64,000 nt of DNA from Papaver somniferum (Eukaryota; Streptophyta; Magnoliopsida; Ranunculales; Papaveraceae): assembly GCF_003573695.1 (NCBI RefSeq), contig NC_039362.1, positions 199,060,585 to 199,124,584 on the forward strand, read 5' to 3'. Position 1 is the first letter of the stretch, and the number at the start of each line of letters is the position of its first letter. A program made the position numbers and the translations under genes. Under the pieces are notes generated by a model. It had not been told where the DNA came from. It ran no database searches and saw only the letters and a program-made list of their open reading frames with translations. This document shows positions 11,291 through 22,949 of this stretch, in pieces.

Positions 11291-11701
11291 TCTCTGGAGA
11301 TTATTTAGAGCAAGAGAAATTAAATTTATGTTATCCTCTAGGGATACAACAATTTCTCGCTTCGCCGGTATTAAAACCGCAAGTAACATAACAAAAATAA
11401 TTAGCGAAAAATTATTAAAGTTTACGGAGTCGCGGTTCTCACCTTCCCGCACTTACCCAAAAACATTCGTACAAGTTTGCAATACTTGTAGAACAACTTG
11501 CCTCCATTAATAGTGTTACTACCTTGATCAATAGAAGCAACAGAATCAGTACTACTATCCACATATATAATCAAAAACACAAATTCAACTGAAAACACAA
11601 ATATAAATTGTGAAGTTGATTATATGGCTTTGTGGGTATCATCCCCGACAGCTTGGCATAAACATCGTCGAACACTGGTTTATCAATTGGCGGCATCGAG
11701 C

Positions 11702-11716
11702 TATTCGTGCTGATAA
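11702..11716 (-). other. Primer-binding-site-like sequence of the 6.5-12.0 kb Copia element
   Basis: The minus strand reads TTATCAGCACGAATA directly after the LTR end ACATAAAACA. Its position is right for a primer site; which tRNA it matches was not checked. Confidence 0.55.
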
Positions 11717-12024
11717 TGTTTTATGTAATAATAAGATCTTGCTTAATTGACTAAGGCTAATTAACTAACTTGGGTTAAATTACTGTATGTATAGTACTTC
11801 ATGTCGTACAACTAAAGAGAAATGGGGAAGGTGTTCTGTTACTTTCTCTTAATTGAATTTTACAAAATGTATGATAACTATTTATAGTCATTCATTGAGA
11901 ATAGTTTGTTGACACGTCATAATCTTACGTGTCGTGTCATTATTACAAATGATCCTTAATGGTTAAGGTCAGTTAATGTTTATCTTCTTGTCAGTGGATC
12001 AGCCACCAATATCTTTACACAACA
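11717..12024 (-). repeat. 5' LTR of the 6.5-12.0 kb Copia element
   Basis: Partner of 6505-6805. It keeps the canonical TG...CA ends and is flanked by GTATC at 12025-12029. Confidence 0.88.
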
Positions 12025-12412
12025 GTATCTGTTTTGTGGCATGGTTTGCGGTATGTGTCTAACTTTGGACTGGGATTTATCTATCTTCTGCAATTTAAAA
12101 TTAAAATTTTGGAGGTTTAACTTTTGCCTAAGATTGACTAAAATAAAAAATTTCATTCTTTTGTTCTTGATAAGTTCTGCCTAGCTACCAACCATTTCAC
12201 GTCACTTGAAGCAAAGGATTGGTAGACTCAAAGAATGATTGTTAACAAGGACAACTTCCCCATCACTAATTATTTTCCTATTGAACTCCAGTATTAACTC
12301 TCTATTGATTACGCCGCTACCCGACCAACCTTCAACCATGTCTTTGCCCTCTTATGTTGGCTAACTAAGCCTAACTTAATATTTCCGAAATTTCTTTTTT
12401 TCCCTTATCTAA

Positions 12413-12634
12413 AGACTTAAAAAGCCTAGACAACTAAAGCTCCCACCTTGAACGCTAAGGACGTCCTCATTTCCTATTGGTCGAAATAAACATTTTTTGA
12501 GTTTTGTGAAACGAGCATTCTGACGAGGACACGTGACAACTTTTGATTGGTTTAAAAATTACTAACTCAAAAGGAAAACTTAACTTGCAATGTTTGCTAT
12601 TTTATAGAAGTCCAAATTCAATTTGGAAGTCGAA
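12413..12634. repeat. Dispersed repeat, copy 2
   Basis: Same orientation match to 3197-3394. The 380 bp before it (12030-12412) contain nothing I recognise. Confidence 0.6.
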
Positions 12635-12715
12635 TGCCTATCATATCAGGACTCTTTTTCCAAATTAATACGTACATAAAAAAAATATAAAATAAAAAGA
12701 AAAAAAACCAACATA

Positions 12716-13026
12716 CTCCCTCCGTTCCTTTTTAATAGGCTGGTTTTTATAAATACATGTTTCAAAAAATAGGCTGGTTTCCTAATTGGGAAAGTCAAAT
12801 GTTACTTTAATTTTCTGAGACCACTTTTCTCTTAATTTCTTTTGATGACAAGTGTCATGTGGACCATTTCACTTTACTTTTTTTGCTGATAAATGTCATA
12901 CGGACTATTTCACTTCACTTCTTTTATAAAAAAGTGTCATGAGGACCACTTTCAATGATTAGTTTTCTTAATTTCCTTAAATTTCTCTAAAAACAAAACC
13001 AGCCCATTAAAAAAGAACGAAGGGAA
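12716..13026. mobile_element. Stowaway-like MITE (Tc1/mariner type), 311 bp
   Basis: The left end CTCCCTCCGTTCC is the classic Stowaway terminus. The right end GAACGAAGGGAA mirrors it, and the inverted similarity extends over about 24 bp. Both sides carry the TA duplication of mariner-type insertion (12714-12715, 13027-13028). There is no coding capacity. Confidence 0.88.
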
Positions 13027-13061
13027 TATTTCACACCAAATCAAAAATACATCGTCAAGGG

Positions 13062-13120
13062 ACGGGGCAAAGCCCCGTACATACCAAATAAAAAAAAATG
13101 TCCGGTGCATAGCACGGACA
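13062..13120. other. Two strong hairpins of unknown origin
   Basis: ACGGGGC/GCCCCGT with a 3-base loop (13062-13078) and TGTCC-GTGC/GCAC-GGACA (13099-13120) lie side by side at the break point of the receptor-like-protein fragment. Hairpins of the type 'CCGTGC...GCACGG' occur at ends of some plant Helitrons and related repeats. No CTRR end could be fixed, so the class is open. Confidence 0.4.
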
Positions 13121-13144
13121 CAAATCTAATCTTATGAAAGAGCG

Positions 13145-13906
13145 TATGTAGACATACCACGCCACTAAAGTTGGTAGAAGAAAGTATCAGAAATTCCAAA
13201 CTGGACAGTTCATAAAATGACCGAGGAAAGGGACCTTGCAGCTAATTAAAACTCAAATCAAGGTTCGTTAGACGAGAAGAGTATCCATTAATATATTCAC
13301 TAGAAAGACCAGTGAACTGATTCTGGCGGAAGTCTAATTCAAGAAGTGAAGGTAGGGTGGACAAATCCATTGGTATTGTTCCAGTGAAAATGTTCTCCGC
13401 TAAGTTGAAGTATTGAAGTCTTGAAAGCCTGTTCAATCCCGAAGGAACTGAGCCTGCTAAACGATTGCCGGATAAATCTAGTTATTGAAGTTGGTTAAGC
13501 TCTGAAACTGAAGCCGGAATTGATCCATTAAATCTACTGTAGCCGAGATTTAAGCGGGATAACTGCCTAAGATTACCGATAGTATTTGGTAATTTACTTG
13601 AGAAATTCGTGCCCGACAGTAACAACTCCTGAAGCACTCCATTCTTCGGAAATTCCGGTAAAAAACCTTGAAGAAGAATATTGTAGGATAAATTCTGGGA
13701 ACTTTCCAGACAAGCCACAACCACTTAGATGTAAGGAAGTCAAGTTGTGGAATTCGCCAAAAAAAAGCAGGTACTGCAGCAGATATATTTACACCATCTA
13801 ACAAGAGTTCCTCCAATCCTGTTAAATTTCGAGTAAGTATCTCGAGATCTGGATCTTTGAGTATGTAATGTAAAGTAATTGTAGGTACACGAAATATGAT
13901 TGACAT
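13145..13906 (-). pseudogene. Receptor-like protein (LRR), N-terminal half, several stops
   Basis: The minus strand reads LRR segments from LEILTRNLTGLEELLLDG to LEFLILSSTNFSG. From 13724 down to about 13157 one frame is open except for two in-frame stops: TAA at 13482 (within LQ-stop-LDLSGN) and TAG at 13242 (within LSFN-stop-LQGPFP). At least one frameshift near 13700 is needed to join the upstream repeats (NLTSLHLSGCGLSGKFPE). The last readable repeat (SSTNFSG) is followed in family members by the NLxYLDLSxN repeat, which is exactly how the fragment at 3195 begins. The signal peptide and N-terminal cap are missing; the gypsy element starts just upstream. Confidence 0.88.
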
Positions 13907-13977
13907 GTGTCATACCAAGTAAGGTAAGGAAATCATAGTCAAACATCCGTATCAGTAACCTGTCAAATCAGTCAACA

Positions 13978-14517
13978 TCATAAGACGAAATACAAATCCC
14001 AAACGCGAGATAACTCTCCACCTCGAATAAAGTAGAAGGACCGTCAAGATAATAAGCCGAAGTCACGAAAAGATTACTTGGCGAAAAAGATAAAACCGCG
14101 AAGTAGGAGCAGTAGGGCGCAAGAAAAAGGACAGGTGTCCCGACAAGACCACGTGAAGTCAGCGAAAGGTGGGGAAAAACTTTATGGAATATGCTCCGGG
14201 CGAAGCATAAAGTAACCTCGGCGAGATGATATGAGTTGTACGCCACTAAGTCTGCTTAGGCCTATAAATAGAGACCTTTGGACAATGTAAAGGGAGAGAT
14301 CTTTTGGAGAGGGAAAGGTCTAGCATAGGAGAGAGAGAGAGTTAGGGTTCCTTGTAATTCATAGGCTAGGAGAAGGGATGAGGGTTTCCTTGTAACCCAC
14401 GAGTGTAACTTGTATTTCGCCGGAGATTAATAAATAAGTTTAAGTTCTAGAGTTTATTATGTCTTAGATCTTGCATATTCTCCGTTTGGGTGTGTTGCTG
14501 GATTTCCAGTAATCACA
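13978..14517 (+). repeat. 5' LTR of the Tat-like gypsy element
   Basis: The right limit is firm: ...AATCACA next to the primer-site-like sequence. A TATAAATA box lies at 14263-14270, a leader with GA repeats follows, and an AATAAATAAG signal is near 14431. The left limit is uncertain by up to 80 bp. Confidence 0.6.
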
Positions 14518-14535
14518 TTTTGGCGTCCAGAAACA
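14518..14535 (+). other. Primer-site-like sequence of the Tat-like element
   Basis: TTTTGGCGTCCAGAAAC follows the LTR end directly. TGGCG is typical of gypsy primer sites in plants. Confidence 0.55.
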
Positions 14536-14833
14536 GGAAACTTAGATTGGGGATTTATCCTCATCTAAGAGTTAGAAAAGGAAAGAAGTTGTCTTAGAGA
14601 TTGTAGAGATTATAGATCCAGCGAGTTATTTAAAGTTAGGGTTGTAGATCTTGAGTTTTTACATTCGAAGACAAGGTTAGGGACATAGAATAGGAAGAGA
14701 TCTTGGAATTTCACATGGAGAGCAGAGAAAGATCGTGGAAGCTGAAGATTGTTAGATGTCAATGGGACCATATCGAGCAAGGCATGTGATAGCAACAAGA
14801 AGAAGCAAACGTATATAGGCGAGGAGAGGAAGG

Positions 14834-16410
14834 ATGGAACGGTCCGGAACATCAGCTGTAGGAGGCAGACGAGAAGAGAACCAGCGGCAAACGGAGGAAG
14901 ATGGCCTCAGGGAAGGTTCAGTGCACACATCCGATACATACACCGTTGTCGAGGAGGAGATTCCTTGCGAGGAGATCGAAGAGAATATCGGAGAAGAAAA
15001 CATGACGTTGGACCAGCTAAGGGAGACGCTCCATCGTGAACGAGAACGGGACCGAGACTTGGCGGAACAACAGGTGCAGTTGGAAAGGCATAATGCTAGG
15101 TTGAGGCAAAAAAAACGGCAACTTAACGAAAACGTGGAGATGAATGCCATAGATTCGGAAGGAAACACTGTATCTTCGGAGGAAGATGAACTGCGGCATG
15201 ACCACGAGGAAGATGAAGGAGGGAGAAGAAGAAGACGACGAATGAATGAAGACGAAGAAAGAGACTTGAGAAGAGCACTGGAGATCTCACAATGGGAAGA
15301 TCAGAGGCGGAGACATGAGGAGGAACAGAGGCAGGAGGACGAACTGCAATGTCGATCGAACCTTATCAGAGACGAGGAGGAAAGGCGACGACCAGGCGAA
15401 GGGAGGCTTAGCGTGATGAGAGGCCGTCACCATGAGGAGGATGGAGGAAACTTGAACCAAGAAGTCCTGAACGAGTTGAGAGACATGAGGGCTTTATTAA
15501 TAACTCACAAAGAGGTGGAAGAATACAGTTATCAGAAGCAATATAGGAAGCAAATAAATCGCCATTCACCTATGAGATCATGCATACGGACATCCCGGAG
15601 AAATGCGTATTACCAACGCTTGCAAGCATATTCAGTGGATCGGAAAGTGCAGTGCAAAAATTGAAACAATATACCCTTTCGCTGATGCAATGGGGCCGAA
15701 ATGACACAGTACTTTGTCAATATTTCCCCGCGAGCTTAACAGGGGAGGCATTAGCATGGTTCGATGGACTCCCGGAAAATTCAATATCATCATTCAAAGA
15801 TTTGCAGAGGATATTCTTGACGAAGTACATAAGAAACAACTTGTTGAGACCAGGGATAGAGACACTGTTCAACTTGAGGAGAAGGCCAACAGAAAGCTTG
15901 CGGGGGTTGGTCACGATATGGAGAACAGTGTGCATCGAGTTAGCCGGGAGATTTGATGAACGAAACTTCATCTTAGACTTCGTGAATGCTTTGATCCCAA
16001 CAGACCTGATGTACACACAAATATTCATTATTCGAAAATCGATAACGATGAATGAGTTGAGGGAGTACCAGGAGGAATACATAGTGTTGGAGGAAAATCA
16101 GAGGCAGGTCAGCGAAATGACGTTGGCCCCAGCGAAAGAAGGGAATTCTCGGTTATTACCAAGGGTGGTGCACGCAGTAGAGGATAAACTCGGGCGAGGA
16201 AAGGGAGAGCCAGTAGTTCCCGTCCCAACGAAGCTTGTGGCCGTCTCGAGTGGAGATCAGGAGTGGATTGATCAACAAAGGTATGAGGAGTCAAAACGAA
16301 GAAATCATGAGCCACGAAGCTACAATACAAGATACCAACCTAGGAATGATCAGGGATCCAGATACGGGGAAAGGAGGCCCAATGGACCAATCTTTGAAGA
16401 TGTGAAACTC
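14834..16410 (+). pseudogene. Tat-like gag, N-terminal and core part
   Basis: The N-terminal 240 codons are rich in Glu, Arg and Asp (RERERDRDLAEQQ, GGRRRRRRMNEDEERDLRR), probably coiled coil. A frameshift near 15575 joins this to the retrotransposon gag core (PF03732 type): LKQYTLSLMQWGRNDTVLCQ, TGEALAWFDGLPENSISSF, FNLRRRPTESLRGLVTIWR. The frame ends at 16410 only because Athila is inserted there. Reading across with one copy of the AACTC duplication removed gives an uninterrupted continuation EDVKLPRLNTTVEKVWEE at 27390. The particle protein was therefore intact at that point when Athila arrived. Confidence 0.82.
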
Positions 16411-17929
16411 TGATAGACGCATTTTTGTGTCTAATTTGTCCTCAATGTCCGTATTGTTGGAACTCTATTTTTGTACTAATATTGTGTTTTTATGTATTTT
16501 TAGGAAGTAAACATTTTTGGAAAATTCGGCTCGAAAAGTTGATTTTGGCACCCTTGAAGGACAATGTTATTTGGACTCTCACTGTCGGTTAAGGGGCACC
16601 TCAGTGGACACCTGCTATTCGCACCCCAGTTCAGGATAGGGGGACACCCTTTGTTCTTCGTTTGAAAACTGTTTTTTTGGCGGGAAATGAAATTCTCAAC
16701 TGGCAGAAGTTTGATCACAAAAATGAAGAGGTTACGGGTCGATTCAATGGCTGAAATTCGATAAAGAGATGTGATATAGGTTAAGGAACACATTTTGGGC
16801 AGTGGGTTCGATCGGAATTGGCTGGAAAACGCGTGATGATTCACACACCCAAAACAGAGCACGTGTGCTGTAACACGAGAAAAATTGAAGTTCTTGTGTG
16901 CATGGAGGAGTTCTGCTGGCGTTGGAAGAGTGTTGAGGCGTGAATAAGTCGAATAGGAGCGTGCAGGAAGCAAGTTGGCGTGAGAAAATTCTTTAAATGG
17001 CAATTATTCTCTATTTTTGGCAGCAAGGAATAATCGAATTAAAGAGAGTATATACGCAATCAATGGTCGGACTTTTGGCCTCAATTCACTATAAATATAC
17101 GTACAATTGAAGCTAGCAATTTTGGAGAGTCATTAGGATAGAGTTAGATCCGAGAGAATCAAAATAAGAGGTCGACAGGCGAAGAAGTTCTGCTGCTGCT
17201 CAGCCAAGAACACGAAGAACATTGTACAGTCCAGGAGAGTCGTTGACTAGTGTCACATATTTACGACAATTCTCGGTTCCTTTCCCGCGACTTCGGTGTT
17301 GTGCTTACAACACTTTTAAAGTGCCGTTGTTCCCTGACGCTTTCTGTGGGTCGCAAAGAACGGTCTTAAAACGTTTTCTTCTTATTTCATCATTTGTAAT
17401 CAACTTTTGAGCATTAATAAAATCTTTTGAGTATTTTTCCAACATGATGAGAGGCTAAATTCTTGGTGATTGAGGCAATGGAGGATCTATTCACTCATGT
17501 TTGATTGGTAATATTTTTATTCAGAATTTCTTTAATTATTTACTTTATTTATTCACTTGGATAAATATAAAAAAAAGGATAAAATGGTTTTCTTAATTAG
17601 TTGTGAATCAGTTTGATGTTTTATGCTTAGAATAATTCTTTGATAAATCATGCTTAAGGATTACAACTTATTATTTGGACACCTTTTAAATTAAAAAGTG
17701 ATTTAATAAGAAAAAGAGCTTAATAATAATTTCTGAAATATTATTTATAACCAATCAACTTGAAGTGGTAGTGAATCCTGAGCCTTAATCCTTCTAAAAT
17801 CTTGACATTACTATTAATTTCCATCATTTATTTATTTTCTTAAATCTTAAAAAAAAAACAGTTACCTTCACAAGTTCGAAAAGAACCCACTTTTTACCAC
17901 AATCTACAAAAACATTTGAAAATACATCA
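16411..17929 (+). repeat. 5' LTR of the Athila-like element
   Basis: TGATAGACG...ACATCA. TATA-like TATAAATATAC lies at about 17092 and a second AT-rich box upstream. The small ORFs inside it recur in the other LTR only because the LTRs are duplicates. Confidence 0.95.
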
Positions 17930-17930
17930 A

Positions 17931-17950
17931 ATTTTTGGCGCCGCCGACGC
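17931..17950 (+). other. Primer binding site of the Athila-like element
   Basis: TTTTTGGCGCCGCCGACGCG begins two bases after the LTR. TGGCGCCG is the common gypsy primer motif in plants. Confidence 0.8.
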
Positions 17951-19194
17951 GGACTTGTGCTTAGGTAGAATTTTTTTTTTTTAGGTTTATTATTTTTTTT
18001 CCTTTTTACGTTTCTTTTTGTCTTTGATTTGCAGGTTCGAAGTGGAGTACTAAGGACCTTGGAAGGAAAAGCTTAAAGCGAAAGGAGCGAAAAAGGATTT
18101 TTTCTTTTTTTTTATATATATAGAAAAGAGAGAAAAAAAAAAGAGAGATTTTGGTGTTTTTTTTTTAGGTTATTTTTTTTTCTTTGGCACTTTACTTTAT
18201 TTGGACTTTGGACTAGACTCTTGGACTTTATTATTATTATTTTTTTTTAAACCCTACGGAAGGGTAGTTAAATACAAACTGTGTGCAGGGAAGGACGGTG
18301 ATTACAATATCACCTCGTCCCCTCGGGTTCCCACAGGGCATAGGAGTCGTGGCCCGAGTGACGACAACGGTTCATCCCCCGTCTGGTACGGGAGGTAAGT
18401 CCAATCGAAACACTCGCGAATCTCCTGTAAGCGAGTTACTGTATTCCTTAAGGTGATCATTGATTGAGGACGAATTTGGACTGTCTTTATTTTCCTAGTA
18501 AAGGGCAAGGCCTGTCCTAAACAAGATAAGGGTTCGGATTTCATCACCGCTCCCTTCTTGCCCGCTTTAGGAGAACAAAACCTAACGCGAACCCAAGCTT
18601 TAAAATCTGATTAGAAAGAGACCTATAGGGTATCGAGCTTGTTAGGAAAAATTTTCAAAGGATATTGGTTATTCTTTTAGCATACTTCGAAGTTCATGAC
18701 GGTTTCTGTGAGTTGAATTCGTGACTGCACCGCCTTGTACTGCGGTGAGGCCTTGGGTATCAAAGCTCCACTGATCTTCCCTCACCTCGATTCAACTTAC
18801 TTTGACTCGGATTGATTCCAGAGGGGTTTGCTTAAATTGTAACGAATTCCCTTTCGAGATATAGAAGCTAGTCTAGAAACAATCTAAGTGAGCCATCATG
18901 CTTGTTGTTTGCTAGAAATTTCTAGGTTTGCTATGGTAAAGTCGAGTCAGCCTGCTGTGTGATTGCTAGAACCTTCCTGTTAGGATTTTTATTTCTTTTT
19001 GATTTTTTTAGTGTATGCCCGATTTTGTTAATAGGGCTTGGAAAAGATACTCTAGGTCGATTGATTAGCGAAAAACCTAGTAGTTCTTCTGATTTAAGCA
19101 GGGAGCTCGAAGATTGTTCTTTTGAGAGCCCTGTTTTTGGAAACTTCAGTTTTAGAATCTGTCTCTTCGTGAGGAAATACCCCTAGTACTTGTT
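17951..19194 (+). other. Long untranslated leader of the Athila-like element
   Basis: About 1.2 kb between primer site and gag with T-rich runs (18090-18260) and no conserved ORF. Long leaders are usual for Athila. The short frames here show no family resemblance. Confidence 0.6.
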
Positions 19195-20640
19195 GTGCCA
19201 GCGATGGCAACTTTGAAAGATTACATGTTCCCAACTACCAACCGAGCTTCGTGCATTAAATTGCCAGCCACTACGGCTAATTTCGAGATAAAACCTAGTA
19301 TTCTTCAGATGATCCCTATATTCTTAGGAAAAGATGATGAGAACCCTTATTTCCATATTAGGGACTTTGAGGAAATTTGTGGGACAATTAGAATAAAAGA
19401 CCTTACTGATGAAGTCTTGAAACTTAAGATGTTTCCCTTTTCCTTGAGAGATAAAGCCAAGACCTGGCTGAACAACCTACCATCTGAATCCATAGAAACA
19501 TGGCAGGAACTTATTGCCTTCTATATGAAGTTCTACCCTAAGCATAAAACTGCAGCTGTTAGGCAGAACATTAGTGCTAGTGTGCAACAAGAGGGAGAGT
19601 CTCTTTATAGATTTTTAGAGAGATTCAATGATCTCCTATCCAGTGTCCTCACCATGGATTTGATAAGATGAAACTCGTACAATTATTTATGATGGTTTAG
19701 ACTATTCGACCAAAGCCATGGTTGAGTCTATGTGCGCTGGTGAGTTCACTAGTAAAAATGCTGATGATGCTTTTACCTTCTTAGGTATCGCTGAAAAATC
19801 CCAACAGTGGGAATCTTGTGTGAACCCCCTAAAAGACTCTTGCAATAGAAGTAGCACCAATATGGTAGATACAGTTTTGCGTCAGATGCTAAGTTTGCTG
19901 CTTTATCTAGAAGGTTAGAAGCGTTGGAAATGGGTCAACCTAAAAATAAGTCCCTTGTTGAACCTAATAGAGCCTCTCAAATCTCTAGTTGTGGAATAGA
20001 GCCCGATAACTCATTTTGGGAAGGTCAGGTTAGTGAAGAGCAAGCTCATGCTGTCTATAACAATGCTAGGTTTGAGAACCGTCAGAAGTTTGACCCCTAC
20101 TCAGAGACCTACAACCCTGGTTGGAGAAACCATCCTAATTTCTCTTGGTCTAAGGGCCAGAATCAAGGCCAGTCTAGTAATTCTCAGCCTCCCCCAGGTT
20201 TTGGTTATACTAAGAACCCTTCAGGACAGACCCAGAACCCATCTGAGAATAGAATAACTAGCTTAGAGGAAACCCTTAGTATATTAAGGAAGAGCCAGGA
20301 AATGCTATCACAAAGCCAGGAAATGTTAGTAAAAAGCCAGGGTAATTTTCAAGAGGAAACCAACAGAATTTTAAGAATAGTGCCCAGTCTTTTGCTAAAT
20401 TAGAACTTCAAGTCGGCCAAATAGCTAAGTATATTAATGAGAGAGAGGAAGGAAGGTTCCCTAGTCATACTGATCCTAACCCTAGAGGAGAGAAATCGTA
20501 CAGTCATGTTAACTCTGTTACGACCCTTAGGAGTGGAAGGAAAGTTGATAATAAGGTCGACATACCTGAAAGTGAACATGCTGTAGTTCACCCTCTGAAC
20601 CAGAGAATGAAGAGACTGAAGAGTCTCTAAAGAGACCAAT
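19195..20640 (+). pseudogene. Athila-like gag
   Basis: The gag core is readable at 19195-19671 (IPIFLGKDDENPYFHIRDFEE, LRDKAKTWLNNLPSESIETW, FYMKFYPKHKT). A frameshift at about 19660 moves the reading to 19718-19918 (MVESMCAGEFTSKNADDAF) and a further shift to 19924-20403. The last part is Gln/Ser/Pro rich (QPPPGFGY) with a small repeat SQEML. No CCHC zinc knuckle is seen. The product would form the virus-like particle. Initiation is probably at 19204, since the second ATG begins ATLKDYMFP. Confidence 0.85.
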
Positions 20641-20727
20641 GAGGGTCATGTTGAGTCTATTTTGTTCCAGAGCCCCATTCCCACAACTGCTAGTTCCGAC
20701 TAGAGGGAGTCCAACTTTAATGATATA

Positions 20728-21444
20728 TTGGAGGTTTTTAAGCAGGTTAATATCAACCTTCCATTATTAGATGCAATTAGGCAGATTCCCTCTTATGCCA
20801 AGTTCCTTAAGGACTTGTGTACGCGAAAGCGTAAGCTCAGTGTCCAGAAGAAAGCCTTCATAGCTAGTCATGTGAGTTCTATTATTCAGAATACCACTAC
20901 TCCTAAGTATAAAGACCCAGGGTCCCCTACCATTGCTTGTACAATAGGTAAGTACCGTGTTGAGAAAGCTTGCTTGACTTAGGAGCCAGTGTGAACTTAC
21001 TTCCATACATGTGTACCTTAAGCTAGGACTTGGTGAGATGAAACCTACCCAGATGACACTTCAGTTAGCTGATAGGTCCGTTAAAATTCCTCGTGGTGTG
21101 ATCGAGGATGTTCTCATAGAGGTTGACAAGTTTATTATATCGTGGATTTTGTTATCCTAGATACCCAACCTGTCCCTGACCCAGAGAACCAAATACCAGT
21201 GATTTTAGGTCGCCCGTTTTTAGCTACATCCAATGCGATCATTAACTGTCGAAATGGTATTATGAATTTGTCTTTTGGTAATATGACTATTGAGCTGAAC
21301 ATTTTTAATATTAGTAAGCTACCCTCTGAACTAGATGACTCGAATATAGAAGAGGTGAACATGATAGGAACATTAGTCGAGGAGTCATTACCAAACACTT
21401 TGTTAGAAGATCCATTAGAAATGCCTAGCTCACTTTGGGATTGA
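20728..21444 (+). pseudogene. Athila-like protease
   Basis: The frame from 20728 (LPLLDAIRQIPSYAKFLKDLCT) is the spacer before protease. At 20973 the active-site motif LDLGASVNLLP is read only after a frame change. The flap side (DTQPVPDPENQIPVILGRPFL, then ATSNAIINCRNGIMNLSFGN) is open at 21142-21444. Aspartic protease with DLGAS in place of DTGAS is usual for the Athila group. Two frameshifts. Confidence 0.85.
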
Positions 21445-21493
21445 TTTTGATGATGATAATGATTAATGAGGTGAATGCTTTGATTCAACCCCT

Positions 21494-22947
21494 TTGTTAG
21501 ATACTAGTAATGGATGGAAACCTAAGTTCGAACCACTACCAGTTTCTAAGTCTACCCTAGTTCCTTCTTTAGAAGAGCCTCCTAAGTTGGACCTAAAACC
21601 ATTGCCAGATACCCTGAAGTATGTGTTTTTAGGCCCGTCTGAGACTTTACCTGTGATTGTTTCTTCCGACTTGGATAGAGATCAGGAAAGTAGGCTAGTA
21701 ACCGTCCTTCAAAACAACAAGGAAGCTTTAGGGTGGACCATAGCAGACATTAAGGGTATAAGTCCTACTATTTGTATGCATCAGATCTATTTAGAAAGAC
21801 ACCAAACCTTCTAGGGAGATGCAACGTCGACTAAACCCCAATATGAAAGAAGTAGTTCGAACTGAGGTTCTTAAGCTACTAGATGCAGGCATTATCTACC
21901 CTATCTCAGACAGTAAGTGGGTTAGCCCCGTTCAGGTTGTTCCCAAGAAATCTGGTATTACTGTAGTCCAGAATGATAACAATGAGTTAATCCCGACCCG
22001 AGTGACCACGGGTTGGCGTGTTTGTATTGACTATAGGAAATTGAACAAGGTCACTAGGAAGGACCACTTTCCCCTTCCCTTCATCGACCAATGCTAGAGA
22101 GATTAGCTGGACATAGTCACTATTGCTTCTTAGATGGCTACTCTGGATATAATCAGATCGTTATTCCCCAGAAGACCAGGAGAAAACCACTTTTACCTGT
22201 CCCTTTGGTACCTTTGCGTATAGACGCATGCCTTTCGGGCTATGTAATGCCCCTGCGACTTTTCAGCGTTGCATGATGAGCATATTTTCTGACATGGTAG
22301 AACGGTTCTTAGAGGTCTTTATGGATGATTTTTCAGTGTTTGGTTCGTCTTTCGATGAGTGCTTGCATCATTTGTCATTAGTTTTGACTAGGTGTAAGGA
22401 AAAGAATTTAGTGCTTAATTGGGAGAAATGTCACTTTATGGTTCGTTCAGGAATTGTTCTAGGGCATATTGTATCTTCAAAGGGTATAGAGGTAGATAGA
22501 GCCAAAGTTGACCTTATTAAAACTTTACCGGTCCCAAAAACCGTAAGAGATATTAGGTCATTCTTAGGGCATGCTGGTTTTTATCGTCGTTTCATTAAGG
22601 ATTTTAGCTTGATGTCTAGACCTCTTTGCAATTTGCTTGCAAAAGATGTTAAGTTTGTCTTTGATGATGCTTGTTTAGAGGCTTTTGAGAAGCTTAAGTC
22701 ATTACTCACTACCGCCCCCACCGCCCCACCAGGCACCCAACTGGAACCTACCCTTTGAGATCATGTGTGATGCTTCAGATTATGCTATTGGTGTTGTGCT
22801 AGGTCAGCGAGAAAATAAGTTACTTCATGTGATTTACTATGCTAGCAAAACTCTGAATGATGCCCAGTTGAACTATACCACTACCGAGAAGGAGCTATTA
22901 GCCATTGTGTTTGCCTTAGACAAGTTTAGACCATCTCTTAGGTTCTA
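21494..22947 (+). pseudogene. Athila-like reverse transcriptase and RNase H
   Basis: Reverse transcriptase runs from RRLNPNMKEVVRTEVLKLLD (21819) through WRVCIDYRKLNKVTRKDHFPLPF to the active site FMDDFSVFG near 22318. The fingers-palm part around 22091-22260 is shifted. Connection and RNase H follow: IRSFLGHAGFYRRFIKDFS, then PFEIMCDASDYAIGVVLGQ and STEKELL-like [16 protein letters not shown]. Four frames are needed to follow it, so it is dead. The Asp pair of the polymerase and the first RNase H Asp are still present. Confidence 0.9.
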
Positions 22948-22949
22948 AG

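Larger units (their letters stand above)
6505..12024 (-). mobile_element. Decayed Ty1-copia element with 0.3-kb LTRs
   Basis: Two near-identical 0.3-kb direct repeats (6505-6805 and 11717-12024) bound the element. On the minus strand the right LTR begins TGTTGTGTAAAG and is followed by a primer-site-like TTATCAGCACGAATA. The left LTR is preceded by a purine tract, CCAAGGGAGAC. A 5-bp duplication GTATC lies at 6500-6504 and 12025-12029 if the left LTR has lost its two terminal bases. An integrase remnant confirms Copia. Pol is otherwise unreadable, and much of the interior carries repeated hairpins and a minisatellite. Confidence 0.85.

Noticed and set aside
10915..11391. 158-codon plus-strand ORF in the Copia interior
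   Set aside because: Runs against the element's direction, crosses several hairpins and resembles no family.
13062..13120. Helitron 3' end
   Set aside because: Strong hairpins are present but no CTRR terminus at the right distance, nor a matching TC start, could be found.
14749..15168. ORFs on both strands around the start of the Tat-like gag
   Set aside because: Side effects of the Arg/Glu-rich codon composition; only the frame that runs into the gag core is supported.
16500..17003. 167-codon minus-strand ORF, partly repeated at 26086-26457
   Set aside because: It lies antisense inside both Athila LTRs and recurs because the LTRs are duplicates; no domain seen.
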